This document shows positions 25,436 to 33,137 of a DNA stretch of 64,000 bases, piece by piece. The position numbers and the translations under genes are program-made. Under the pieces are notes generated by a model, which was not told where the DNA came from, searched no databases, and worked only from the letters and a program-made list of their open reading frames with translations. The DNA is from Pseudomonadota bacterium (GTDB lineage: Bacteria; Pseudomonadota; Gammaproteobacteria; Burkholderiales; Burkholderiaceae_C). The stretch spans positions 63,175-127,174 of the forward strand of contig JAFEDY010000023.1 of the NCBI GenBank assembly GCA_018241405.1, written 5' to 3'. Within the stretch, counting starts at the first letter, position 1, and each line of letters opens with the position of its first letter.

Positions 25436-26700
25436 GCCGCGGCCCCCTCTTTCTTGAACAGGTCGCGAAACACGGGGTAGATGTCGCCCGCCGCCGCGAC
25501 CTTGCGCATGGCGAAGTGCGGGAACAGCGGCGGCAGCTGGCTGTATTCCTGCCACAGACTCTGCTCCTCCTGCGCCACCTGCACATAGGCGAAGTAACGC
25601 ACCTGGGGCAGGATTTTGTCGGCCAGCAGGTTGCGGCAGTTGCCGCCGTCATCATGAAAGTTGTCGCCGTCGCTGGCCTGGGCCACGTAGATGTTCCAGT
25701 CGCCCACGGGGTAGCGCGCACGCATGATCTGGTCGAGCAGCACCAGGGCGCTGCTGACCACGGTGCCGCCGCTCTCGGTGGAGTGGAAGAACTCGTCCTC
25801 GCTGACCTCGGCGGCCTGGGTATGGTGGCGTATGAAGACGATGTCGATCTTCTCGTAATGCCGCGTCAGGAACAGGTACAGCAGGATGAAGAAGCGCTTG
25901 GCCAGGTCCTTGCGCTCCTGGTCCATGGAGCCGGAAACATCCATCACGCAGAACATCACGGCCTGGCTGCTGGGCACAGGCACCTTGGTGCGGTTGCGAA
26001 AGCGCAGGTCTATGGGGTCAAGGAAGGCAACCTTGTCCACACGCGCCTTCAGGGCGTCGATGCGCCGCTGCAGCTCGGCCACGGCCTCGCTGGTGCCGTC
26101 GTCCTGCGCCAGCAGCGCGTCCAGCTCCTTTTGCAACGTCTGCAGCTCGCGCTGGGGCGACTTGGTCAGGGCAATGCGCCGGCCCAGTGCGCCACGCATG
26201 GTGCGCAGCACCGCCAGGTTGTGCGGCGTGCCGTCGTGGCTATAGCCGGCGCGGCGCGTCTTGTACTGCGGGGATTCGCCCAGGTGAGTGCGCAGCATGC
26301 GCGGCAGGGCCAGGTCCTCGAAGAAGAGCTGCATGAACTCTTCGCGGGTCAAGGTGAAGGTGAAGTCGTCCTCGCCCTCGCCGCTGTCACTGGCCTGCGA
26401 GCCGCCACCGCCCCCGCCGCCCTGGGGCCTGGCGATGCGGTCGCCGCGCACATGGTCCTTGTTGCCTGCGTGCACGGTGTCGCGTACGCCGCCCTGGCCA
26501 TGGTGGAACACCGGCTCGCTGATGTCCTTGCGCGGAATGGTGATGTTCTCGGCCTGCTCGATGTGGCGTATGTCGCGCTGGTCCACGGCGCGGCGCACGG
26601 CCTCGGCAATCTGCTGCTTGTAGCGACGGATGAAACGCTCGCGGTTGCCCACCGACTTGTTCTTGCCGGAGAGCCTGCGGTCGATGATGTGCAAGGCCAT
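25432..26700 (-). CDS. yeaH: YeaH/YhbH family protein (vWA-type domain)
   Basis: The 422-residue protein belongs to DUF444. N-terminal LSGKNKSVGNRERFIRRYK, a glycine-rich linker (RPQGGGGGGGSQ), then a von Willebrand A-like fold with VMDVSGSMD (DxSxS of a MIDAS site) and FIRHHTQAAEVSEDEFF. It works with PrkA/YeaG in nutrient stress in enterobacteria. Start 26700 (MALHIIDRRL) is the family start; the 27 nt before it are leader. A dispersed repeat separates it from prkA. Confidence 0.92.
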   Translation of the reverse strand: MALHIIDRRLSGKNKSVGNRERFIRRYKQQIAEAVRRAVDQRDIRHIEQAENITIPRKDISEPVFHHGQGGVRDTVHAGNKDHVRGDRIARPQGGGGGGGSQASDSGEGEDDFTFTLTREEFMQLFFEDLALPRMLRTHLGESPQYKTRRAGYSHDGTPHNLAVLRTMRGALGRRIALTKSPQRELQTLQKELDALLAQDDGTSEAVAELQRRIDALKARVDKVAFLDPIDLRFRNRTKVPVPSSQAVMFCVMDVSGSMDQERKDLAKRFFILLYLFLTRHYEKIDIVFIRHHTQAAEVSEDEFFHSTESGGTVVSSALVLLDQIMRARYPVGDWNIYVAQASDGDNFHDDGGNCRNLLADKILPQVRYFAYVQVAQEEQSLWQEYSQLPPLFPHFAMRKVAAAGDIYPVFRDLFKKEGAAA

Positions 26701-26730
26701 CTGTGCTCCCTGGAAGGGGTTGAGCATCTC

Positions 26731-26790
26731 GTTAAAAAACGGCTCCAGCGCTTTACCATCAAGCGCAAGCAGCTTCTATTTTTATAGTAA
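26731..26790 (-). repeat. dispersed palindromic repeat, copy 2 (prkA-yeaH junction)
   Basis: Minus strand reads ACTATAAAAATAGAAGCTGC, TTGCGCTTGATGG, AAAGCGCTGGAGCCG and TTTTTT. It is one of the best matches to the consensus and directly abuts the prkA stop. It may modulate read-through from prkA to yeaH. Confidence 0.7.
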
Positions 26791-28713
26791 TCAACTGCTC
26801 TTGCGCACGCGCAGGTACCACTCGCACAAGAGGCGCACCTGCTTGGAGGTGTAGCCCTTGGCCACCATGCGGGTGACAAAGTCCTCGTGCTTGCGCGCGT
26901 CCTCGGCGCTGGCCTTGGCGTTGAAGCTGATGACGGGCAGCAGCTCCTCGGTGTTGGAGAACATCTTCTTCTCGATCACCAGGCGCAGCTTCTCGTAGCT
27001 GGTCCAGCTCGGGTTCTTGCCCTGGTTGTTGGCGCGCGCGCGCAGCACGAAGTTGACGATCTCGTTGCGGAAGTCCTTGGGGTTGGCGATGCCGGCGGGC
27101 TTCTCTATCTTCTCCAGCTCTGCGTTCAGCGCGTTGCGATCGAACACCTCGCCGGTGTCGGTGTCGCGGTACTCGCTGTCCTGTATCCAGTAGTCGGCAT
27201 AGGTCACGTAGCGGTCGAAGATGTTCTGGCCGTACTCGCTGTAGCTCTCCAGGTAGGCGGTCTGTATCTCCTTGCCGATGAACTCGGCGTAGCGCGGCGA
27301 CAGGTATTCCTTGATGTAGCCGGTGTACTTGGTCTCCAGCTCGGCGGGAAACTGTTCGCGCTCTATCTGGCGCTCCAGCACATACATCAGGTGCACGGGA
27401 TTGGCAGCCACCTCGGTGCTGTCGTAGTTGAAGACCTTGGACAGGATCTTGAACGCAAAGCGCGTGGAGATGCCGCTCATGCCCTCGTCCACGCCGGCGT
27501 AGTCACGGTACTCCTGGTAGCTCTTGGCGCGCGGATCCGTGTCCTTGAGGCTCTCGCCGTCGTACACCTGCAGCTTGCTGAAGATGCTGGAGTTCTCGGG
27601 CTCCTTCAGGCGCGTGAGCACCGCGAACTGGGCCATCATCTTCAGCGTGCCGGGGGCGCACACGGCCTGGGCCAGCGACGATTCGCGAACCAACTTCTCG
27701 TAGATCTTGATCTCCTCGGACACACGCAGGCAGTACGGCACCTTGACGATGTAGATGCGGTCCAGGAAGGCCTCGTTGTTGCGGTTGTTGCGAAACGCCT
27801 TCCACTCGCTCTCGTTGCTGTGCGCCAGCACGATGCCATCGAACGGTATGGCGCCAAAGCCCTCGGTGCCCTTGTAGTTGCCCTCCTGCGTGGCTGTGAG
27901 CAGCGGGTGCAGCACCTTGATGGGCGCCTTGAACATCTCGACGAACTCCAGCAGCCCCTGGTTGGCCAGGCACAGGCCGCCCGAGTAGCTGTAGGCGTCG
28001 GTGTCGTCCTGGGCGTAGTTCTCCAGTTTGCGGATGTCCACCTTGCCCACCAGGCTGGAAATATCCTGGTTGTTCTCGTCGCCCGGCTCGGTCTTGGCGA
28101 TGGCGATCTGCTTCAAGATGCTGGGATAGCGCTTGACGACACGGAACTGCCGGATGTCGCCACCATATTCCTCCAGGCGCTTGACGGCCCAGGGCGAGAG
28201 CACATGCTGCAGGTACCGCCTGGGAATGCCGAACTGCTCCTCCAGCACCGGGCCGTCCTCGGCCACGTCGAACAGGCCCAACGGCGACTCGTTCACCGGC
28301 GAGCCCTTGAGCGTGTAGAACGGTACCTTCTGCATCAGGTACTTGAGGCGCTCGGCGATCGAGCTCTTGCCGCCGCCCACCGGGCCCAGCAGGTACAGGA
28401 TCTGCTTGCGCTCCTCCAGCCCCTGCGCCGCGTGGCGGAAGAAGCTCACCACCTGGTCGATCGCGTCCTCCATGCCGTAGAACTCGGAGAACGCGGGGTA
28501 GCGGCGGATCACCTTGTTGGCAAACAGGCGCGACAGGTGCGGTTCAGTGCGCGTGTCCACCATCTCAGGCTCGCCTATGGCCATGAGCATGCGTTGGGCG
28601 GCACTGCCATAGGCCATGGGGTCGCGCTGGCACAGGGCGAGGTATTCGTCGATCGACATCTCCTCCTCGCGCAAGCGCACGTATCGCGCGGCATAGTTGC
28701 TGATGGCATCCAT
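26791..28713 (-). CDS. prkA: PrkA family serine protein kinase (YeaG)
   Basis: The 640-residue protein has an N-terminal AAA+ domain with Walker A GPVGGGKSS (~residue 112) and a C-terminal kinase-like domain. DIRQFRVVKRYPSILKQI and PYCLRVSEEIKIYEKL are family hallmarks. YeaG in E. coli responds to nitrogen starvation and stationary phase. ATG 28713 has AGGAGG 5 nt upstream. It leads the operon prkA-(repeat)-yeaH-spoVR. Confidence 0.95.
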   Translation of the reverse strand: MDAISNYAARYVRLREEEMSIDEYLALCQRDPMAYGSAAQRMLMAIGEPEMVDTRTEPHLSRLFANKVIRRYPAFSEFYGMEDAIDQVVSFFRHAAQGLEERKQILYLLGPVGGGKSSIAERLKYLMQKVPFYTLKGSPVNESPLGLFDVAEDGPVLEEQFGIPRRYLQHVLSPWAVKRLEEYGGDIRQFRVVKRYPSILKQIAIAKTEPGDENNQDISSLVGKVDIRKLENYAQDDTDAYSYSGGLCLANQGLLEFVEMFKAPIKVLHPLLTATQEGNYKGTEGFGAIPFDGIVLAHSNESEWKAFRNNRNNEAFLDRIYIVKVPYCLRVSEEIKIYEKLVRESSLAQAVCAPGTLKMMAQFAVLTRLKEPENSSIFSKLQVYDGESLKDTDPRAKSYQEYRDYAGVDEGMSGISTRFAFKILSKVFNYDSTEVAANPVHLMYVLERQIEREQFPAELETKYTGYIKEYLSPRYAEFIGKEIQTAYLESYSEYGQNIFDRYVTYADYWIQDSEYRDTDTGEVFDRNALNAELEKIEKPAGIANPKDFRNEIVNFVLRARANNQGKNPSWTSYEKLRLVIEKKMFSNTEELLPVISFNAKASAEDARKHEDFVTRMVAKGYTSKQVRLLCEWYLRVRKSS

Positions 28714-28868
28714 AAGGGCCTCCTGTGACGGCACCCCACGACGGGCAATGCCGCAAAGTTGCGGGACATCCACGACCGTACGAGCTCGTTGTAGCACCTT
28801 GCCCTGGCTTTGAACAGGTGCATAAATCCGACAGCGATCCACAATTCAAGTGATCACAATCTCCGGGG

Positions 28869-29501
28869 TCAGGTTCCCTGCCACAGCCACCACGCCAGCG
28901 CCAGCATCATGGCGCCCGTCAGAGCATCGAGCGCGCGCCAGGCGCGCCGATCGGCAAACAGGCCCCGCAGGCGCCGACCGGCCCAGGCCAGCAGCACGAA
29001 CCAGGTCAGGCTGGCGCTGGCCGCACCCAGCACAAAGACCCACCTGAGGGCGCCCTCGTGGCGCGCGCCAATCGAACCGATCAGCAGCACCGTGTCCAGA
29101 TACACATGGGGGTTGAGCAAGGTCATCACCGCCAGGCCGCTGACCACACCCAGCACTCCGCGGGCCACACGCTCGCCGCCGGTGTGCACGCCGGCAGGCC
29201 CCGCAAACAACGCACGGTGCCAGGCAAACAGGCCATAGGCCACCAGGAACAGCACGCCGCCGAGCCGCAGCCAATGCGCCAGAGCGGGCGAGCTGCCCAG
29301 CAGCTGCGCCATGCCGGCCACACCCAGCGCCACCAGCAGGGCGTCACTGAGCACGCACCAGGCCACGCAGGCATGTACATGCTCGCCCCGTACCGCCTGG
29401 CGCAATACATAGAGGTTCTGCGCTCCGATGGAGGCGATCAGCGACAGGCACAGGGTAAAGCCCGTGATCCACGAGGACGATGCGACTGCGGTATTCATCA
29501 T
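28869..29501 (-). CDS. LysE/ArgO family amino-acid exporter
   Basis: The 210-residue membrane protein has about six helices and the family start FTLCLSLIASIGAQNLYVLRQA plus LLNPHVYLDTVLLIGSIG. LysE exports lysine/arginine, ArgO arginine. It is divergent from a LysR-type regulator of the ArgP/LysG kind, the standard arrangement. Start may be 29501 or 29498 (two adjacent ATG). Likely induced when basic amino acids accumulate. Confidence 0.9.
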   Translation of the reverse strand: MMNTAVASSSWITGFTLCLSLIASIGAQNLYVLRQAVRGEHVHACVAWCVLSDALLVALGVAGMAQLLGSSPALAHWLRLGGVLFLVAYGLFAWHRALFAGPAGVHTGGERVARGVLGVVSGLAVMTLLNPHVYLDTVLLIGSIGARHEGALRWVFVLGAASASLTWFVLLAWAGRRLRGLFADRRAWRALDALTGAMMLALAWWLWQGT

Positions 29502-29538
29502 GGCACTGATGCTAGGTTCGCCAGAAGTTTACGTATAC

Positions 29539-29552
29539 TTAATATTCATTAA
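29539..29552. promoter_or_regulatory. TTAAT-N4-ATTAA dyad in the lysE / argP divergent gap
   Basis: A perfect 5-bp dyad with 4-nt spacer (29539-29552) sits in the 70-bp gap, of T-N11-A type typical for LysR regulators. The gap is strikingly AT-rich relative to its surroundings. It is the best candidate for regulator binding. Confidence 0.45.
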
Positions 29553-29571
29553 CTATATTTAGCAAATCTGA

Positions 29572-30477
29572 ATGCTGGACTACGCCGCTCTTGAAGCCCT
29601 GGCCGCCGTGCTTCGCGAAGGCGGTTTCGAGCGCGCGGCGCGACGCCTGCATGTCACGCCATCGGCCGTTTCGCAGCGCGTCAAGCAGCTGGAGGAGCGG
29701 CTGGGCCAGGTGCTGGTGCAGCGCGGCAGCCCTTGCACCGGAACTGAGGCCGGTCAGCGCCTCTGCCTACATCTCGAACAGGTGGCGCTGCTGGAGCAGC
29801 AGCTGCGCCGCAGCCACCCCGGCCTGGTGGCGCTAGCGCCCATCCCTACGCTCAGGCTGGCGGTGAACGCCGATTCGCTGTCCACCTGGTTCATGGATGC
29901 CATGGCGGCCTTCACCGCCGGCGGCCCGGAACTTCTGGAGCTGCGCGTGGACGACCAGGAGCACACCGGCGAGCATCTGCGCCAGGGTGACGTGATAGCC
30001 GCCGTTACGGCCAGCGCTGCCAGCATTGCCGGCTGCAACAGCTGGCCGCTGGGCAGCATGCGCTATGTGGCCGCCGCCAGCCCGGATTTCGTGGCGCGGT
30101 ATTTCGCCGATGGCGTGACGGCTGCCGCCCTGGCATGCGCGCCCATGATGGCCTACGACCGCAAGGATCGCCTGCAGGAGCAGTGGCTACAGGCCCAGGG
30201 CCTGGCCTCGCGCGCGCACGGGCCGCAGCATTTTTTGCCGTCCAACCAGGGCTATGTGCGCGCCTGCGAGGTGGGCATGGGCTGGGGCATGCACCCCCTG
30301 GCGCTGATACGGCCCCAGTTGCTGGAGGGCAGCCTGGTGGAGCTGCTGCCGGGCACGGCGCTGGACATGCCTTTGTACTGGGCGCACCCGCGCAGCGCAC
30401 AGGTGACGCTAGAGCGCCTCACGCGCTGCGTGATGGCCGCCGCGCGCCAGTGGCTGGCACCCGCCCCTACTATGTAA
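29572..30477 (+). CDS. argP: ArgP/LysG-family LysR transcriptional regulator
   Basis: The 301-residue LysR regulator starts YAALEALAAVLREGGFERAA with the helix-turn-helix HVTPSAVSQRVKQLEERLGQ, matching ArgP (IciA)/LysG, which activates the exporter with lysine or arginine as effector. The C-terminal effector domain includes CEVGMGWGMHPLALI. Divergent from lysE. A dispersed repeat begins right at its stop. Confidence 0.9.
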   Translation: MLDYAALEALAAVLREGGFERAARRLHVTPSAVSQRVKQLEERLGQVLVQRGSPCTGTEAGQRLCLHLEQVALLEQQLRRSHPGLVALAPIPTLRLAVNADSLSTWFMDAMAAFTAGGPELLELRVDDQEHTGEHLRQGDVIAAVTASAASIAGCNSWPLGSMRYVAAASPDFVARYFADGVTAAALACAPMMAYDRKDRLQEQWLQAQGLASRAHGPQHFLPSNQGYVRACEVGMGWGMHPLALIRPQLLEGSLVELLPGTALDMPLYWAHPRSAQVTLERLTRCVMAAARQWLAPAPTM

Positions 30478-30531
30478 ACGATAGCAGCAGACGATTGACC
30501 TATAGCCCCACGGCCAATTTCAATCAAAAAC
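30477..30531. repeat. dispersed palindromic repeat, copy 3 (argP-nsrR junction)
   Basis: GATAGCAGCAGACGATTGAC, TATAGCCCCACGGCCAATTT and CAATCAAAAA follow the consensus with a decayed core. It lies between convergent argP and nsrR and overlaps the nsrR stop. Confidence 0.5.
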
Positions 30532-31015
30532 TACGCAGGGTCTGCGGCAAACCAGGCACCCAGCGCATCGGCTGGGGTGAAATTTTTGTGCCTGGCTTGC
30601 CCGCGGGCAGCGGCGCCACCAGGTCGGCCACACTCAGGCCGTCGAGCACGTCCAGATAGGCGCGCGTGGCGTCCGACAGCACGCCCTGCAGCCGGCAATG
30701 ACTGCTCATGCGGCATTGGCTCAGCTCGGCGTTGAAGCACTCGACCATGTCGAAGTCGGTCTCGGTCATGCGCACGATGGCACCCAGGTTGATCTCGCTG
30801 GCGGGCTTCATCAGCCGCATGCCGCCGCCGCGTCCGCGCGTGGTATCGAGCAGGCCCTGGGCGGCCAGCTGCTGGACGATCTTCGTCAGATGGCTGCGCG
30901 AAATGCCATGTGCCTCGGCCACCTCGCTGATGGTCACGGGCTGCTCGCGATCCTGGCAGGCGGCGCAGTACATCAGCACGCGCAGCGCGTAATCGGTCCA
31001 CTGGGTCAGTCGCAT
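30524..31015 (-). CDS. nsrR: Rrf2-family nitric-oxide-sensing repressor NsrR
   Basis: The 163-residue Rrf2 protein has an N-terminal winged helix (LTQWTDYALRVLMYCA; ISEVAEAHGISRSHLTKIV) and three cysteines C93, C101, C107 in the iron-sulfur loop (C-x7-C-x5-C), the NsrR pattern. NO damages the cluster and lifts repression. Divergent from ric and the globin gene, its expected targets. The C-terminal ~25 residues are variable. Confidence 0.92.
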   Translation of the reverse strand: MRLTQWTDYALRVLMYCAACQDREQPVTISEVAEAHGISRSHLTKIVQQLAAQGLLDTTRGRGGGMRLMKPASEINLGAIVRMTETDFDMVECFNAELSQCRMSSHCRLQGVLSDATRAYLDVLDGLSVADLVAPLPAGKPGTKISPQPMRWVPGLPQTLRSF

Positions 31016-31036
31016 GGTATTGGCGCAATAGGTGCA

Positions 31037-31093
31037 AAAGATTCACACACCATGGATTTTAGGAAATAAAATATGCACACCAGATGAATCTTT
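31037..31093. promoter_or_regulatory. nsrR / ric divergent promoter region with inverted repeats
   Basis: AAAGATTCA (31037-31045) is repeated exactly inverted as TGAATCTTT (31085-31093), and ATTTTA-GGAAA-TAAAAT (31056-31072) forms an inner dyad. AAGAT-type half-sites are part of NsrR motifs. The arrangement suits a repressor controlling both directions. Confidence 0.45.
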
Positions 31094-31107
31094 AACACCC
31101 CACTCCC

Positions 31108-31827
31108 ATGAACGCCATTGCCACTTCTTCCTCCATCGACTCCAGCCAGGCCATAGGCCAGATTGCGGTGCAGCTGCCCGGCGCCACTGCCGTGTTCCGT
31201 CGCCTGAAACTGGACTTCTGCTGCGGCGGCCAGATCAGCCTGCGCCAGGCCGCTGGTGACAAGGGCCTGGATCTGCAGGCCGTGGTCGATGAGCTGTCGG
31301 CCCTGCAGCGCCCCAATGAACTGCCCGACACGGGCACGCCCGCCGAGCTGGTCGACCACATCATCGCCCGCTACCACGACGTGCACCGTGCCCAGCTGCC
31401 CGAGCTGGTTCGCATGGCGCGCCGCGTCGAGGCCGTGCACCGCGACAACCCCAACACCCCGCATGGCCTGGCCGACGCGCTCGAAGCCATGGAGCAGGAG
31501 TTGACCACACACATGCACAAGGAAGAGGCCGTGCTGTTCCCCATGCTGCGCGCCGGCGGAAACAGCTTCGTGAGCCAACCCATCGCCATGATGCGCCACG
31601 AGCACACCGACCATGGCCAGGCGCTGGAGCACATTGCCCACCTGACCAACGACATCACCCCGCCGATGGGCGCCTGCAACACCTGGCGCGCGCTGTACTC
31701 GGGCCTGGCCCAGCTCCATGACGACCTGATCAACCACATCCACCTGGAAAACAACGTGCTGTTCCCGCAGTTCGAGGCTGCCAAGGAGCAAGGCGGCTGC
31801 GGCTCCTCGGGCTGCGGCTGCAGCTAA
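31108..31827 (+). CDS. ric: iron-sulfur cluster repair protein RIC (YtfE/ScdA/DnrN)
   Basis: The 239-residue di-iron protein repairs iron-sulfur centres after NO or oxidative damage. N-terminal ScdA domain with C38-C39 (LDFCCGG), then a hemerythrin-like domain with histidines in HIIARYHDVHR, HMHKEEAVLFPML, MMRHEHTDHG and HDDLINHIHLENNVLFPQF. A cysteine-rich tail CGSSGCGCS is extra. It is divergent from nsrR; the truncated globin begins 2 bp after its stop, probably in the same transcript. Confidence 0.94.
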   Translation: MNAIATSSSIDSSQAIGQIAVQLPGATAVFRRLKLDFCCGGQISLRQAAGDKGLDLQAVVDELSALQRPNELPDTGTPAELVDHIIARYHDVHRAQLPELVRMARRVEAVHRDNPNTPHGLADALEAMEQELTTHMHKEEAVLFPMLRAGGNSFVSQPIAMMRHEHTDHGQALEHIAHLTNDITPPMGACNTWRALYSGLAQLHDDLINHIHLENNVLFPQFEAAKEQGGCGSSGCGCS

Positions 31828-32020
31828 ACGTGGATCAGATCAGCACCAAGCGCCCGCTGGACGTGGCGGGCATCACCGCCCTGGTACACGGCTTCTATGC
31901 CGAGGTGCGCGCAGACGCACAGCTCGGCCCCCTGTTCGACCGCGCCATAGAGCCGCACTGGGACGCGCACCTGGCGCGCATGGTGGACTTCTGGAGCACC
32001 GTGATGCTGGGCGCGCGCTC

Positions 32021-32052
32021 AGAGCGTGCTCAAGGCCTTTTCATGGTGCCCG
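32021..32052 (+). repeat. MITE left terminal inverted repeat
   Basis: Thirty-two bases, exact inverse of 32257-32288. The outermost 11 bases are AGAGCGTGCTC. Confidence 0.95.
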
Positions 32053-32256
32053 CAAGGCAGAAAAAGGCCGCAATCTAGGCGCGCGCCGCAGGCCATGCTG
32101 GTGGCCTGGGCAAGGTGCGCAACGACGAGTGCGGCCTTTTGCTGCCTTGCCCGACGGGTTGTCCCGAAAAGGCAGCGCCTGTCGCGTTGCAAATCCTCGC
32201 CGGGCCACCAGCCCGGCTGCGGTTTGCGCCTTGCATTCACTGTCTTTTCGGGGCAA

Positions 32257-32288
32257 CGGGCACCATGAAAAGGCCTTGAGCACGCTCT
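32257..32288 (-). repeat. MITE right terminal inverted repeat
   Basis: Thirty-two bases, exact inverse of the left end. The globin frame resumes at the next base, 32289. Confidence 0.95.
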
Positions 32289-32455
32289 AAGGGCGACGTG
32301 TTCGGCAAGCACATGGCCGTCGAGGGCGTGGCACCTGAGCATTTCGCCATCTGGCTGCGCCTGTGGGGCCGGCAGACCGACGCACTGTTCGAGCCCGAGG
32401 TGGCGCGCGAGCTGCAGCAGGCCGCCCAGGGCATTGCGCGCAACCTGTTTCGCGG

Positions 32456-32695
32456 CTACTTCGGCTGACGCTGGTGCCGTAGCGGCGCGAGCAGCTCGTG
32501 CAGGCCGTTGTGGTCGATCTCGTACATCAGCGCCAGCAGTTGCCCGATCTCGCCGCGCGGAAAGCCCTCGCGCGCAAACCATTGCAGGTAGTTGCCCGGC
32601 AGGTCGGCAATCACCGTGCCGCGGTGCTTGCCAAACGGCATCTCGCGTGTGAGCAGCTGCTGCAGGCGCTCGACGCTACAACCAGCGATCTCCAT
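32456..32695 (-). CDS. DUF3820 family protein
   Basis: The 79-residue protein contains MPFGKHRGTVIADLPGNYL and WFAREGFPRGEIGQLLALMYE, the signature of DUF3820. Function is not established. ATG 32695 overlaps the copD stop by one base (TGATG), so it is the last gene of the coupled set aldo/keto reductase-copD-DUF3820. It converges on and overlaps the broken globin gene. Confidence 0.85.
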   Translation of the reverse strand: MEIAGCSVERLQQLLTREMPFGKHRGTVIADLPGNYLQWFAREGFPRGEIGQLLALMYEIDHNGLHELLAPLRHQRQPK

Positions 32696-33135
32696 CACAA
32701 CCCGCCATAGCGAAAGCTGATGCCCGTGAGCACGAAACCCACCGACAGCAGCGTGACGGCCGCCACATGCCAGGCCATCAGCGGCAGCGTTGCCGCGCTC
32801 AGGCGCGGGATCACGCGCAGGCGCGCATGCGCTGCCACCAGCGCGGTGCTGCCCAACAGCGCCAGCTTGAGGGCCACGGCACGCTCCAGCCCCGTGTCGG
32901 GGCTGAACCAATGGCCCCAGTCGGGTACGAGCTGCAGCGCCATCCACAGGCCCGATGCCACCTGGAAGGCCAGCGCCGGCATGCCGAGCTTTTCATAGCC
33001 CTGCTCGAAGTCCAGCAGCCGCTGCGGATTGCGCTCGCGCAGCGCCCGCGGCAGCACCGTCAGCGCCAGCACCAGGTGGCCGCCGGTCCAGATGGTGGCG
33101 GCCAGCACATGCAGCGAAAAAATATAGGGGTACAT
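32695..33135 (-). CDS. CopD-family integral membrane protein
   Basis: The 146-residue protein has four predicted helices and starts YIFSLHVLAATIWTGGHLVL, the CopD-type N-terminus with a histidine and the IWTGGH motif. CopD proteins have been linked to copper handling; small stand-alone members are uncharacterised. Start follows the aldo/keto reductase stop by 2 nt. Confidence 0.82.
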   Translation of the reverse strand: MYPYIFSLHVLAATIWTGGHLVLALTVLPRALRERNPQRLLDFEQGYEKLGMPALAFQVASGLWMALQLVPDWGHWFSPDTGLERAVALKLALLGSTALVAAHARLRVIPRLSAATLPLMAWHVAAVTLLSVGFVLTGISFRYGGL

Positions 33136-33137
33136 GC

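Larger units (their letters stand above)
32021..32288. mobile_element. 268-bp MITE with perfect 32-bp terminal inverted repeats
   Basis: The ends 32021-32052 and 32257-32288 are identical inverted copies (32 of 32), beginning AGAGCGTGCTCAAGG. No transposase is encoded. Inside, 32052-32072 pairs with 32130-32150 (20 of 21), and 32086-32108 pairs with 32201-32222 with a bulge; the two stems cross, so they are alternatives. No clear target duplication is seen: flanks are GCGCTC and AAGGGC. Both strands carry an open frame starting LKAFSWCP only because the ends are identical; neither looks like a real protein. It depends on a transposase elsewhere. Confidence 0.9.
31830..32468 (+). pseudogene. 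group III truncated hemoglobin, split by a MITE
   Basis: From GTG 31830 the frame reads a group III truncated globin N-terminus (ITALVHGFYAEVRADAQLGP, HWDAHLARMVDFWSTVMLG). It is then broken by the 268-bp element and would stop at 32078 after 20 foreign residues. The remaining 60 codons resume at 32289 (KGDVFGKHMAVEG, EHFAIWLRLWGRQ, ending FRGYFG) and stop at 32468. The lost part holds the proximal-histidine half, so the short product should not bind haem normally. Removing 267 bp restores one 123-residue frame, the normal family size. Location next to ric and nsrR fits NO detoxification. Its 3' end overlaps the convergent DUF3820 gene by 13 bp. Confidence 0.88.

Noticed and set aside
28855..28880. 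CTCCGGGGTCAGGTTCC-like motif at the lysE end as a mobile-element scar
   Set aside because: Resembles short repeats seen near transposases, but only one copy is visible and it is coding for the LysE C-terminus and stop.
32026..32283. Open frames of ~80 codons on both strands inside the MITE
   Set aside because: Both begin with the same residues only because the terminal repeats are identical; no domain, no ribosome site, and composition follows the hairpins.
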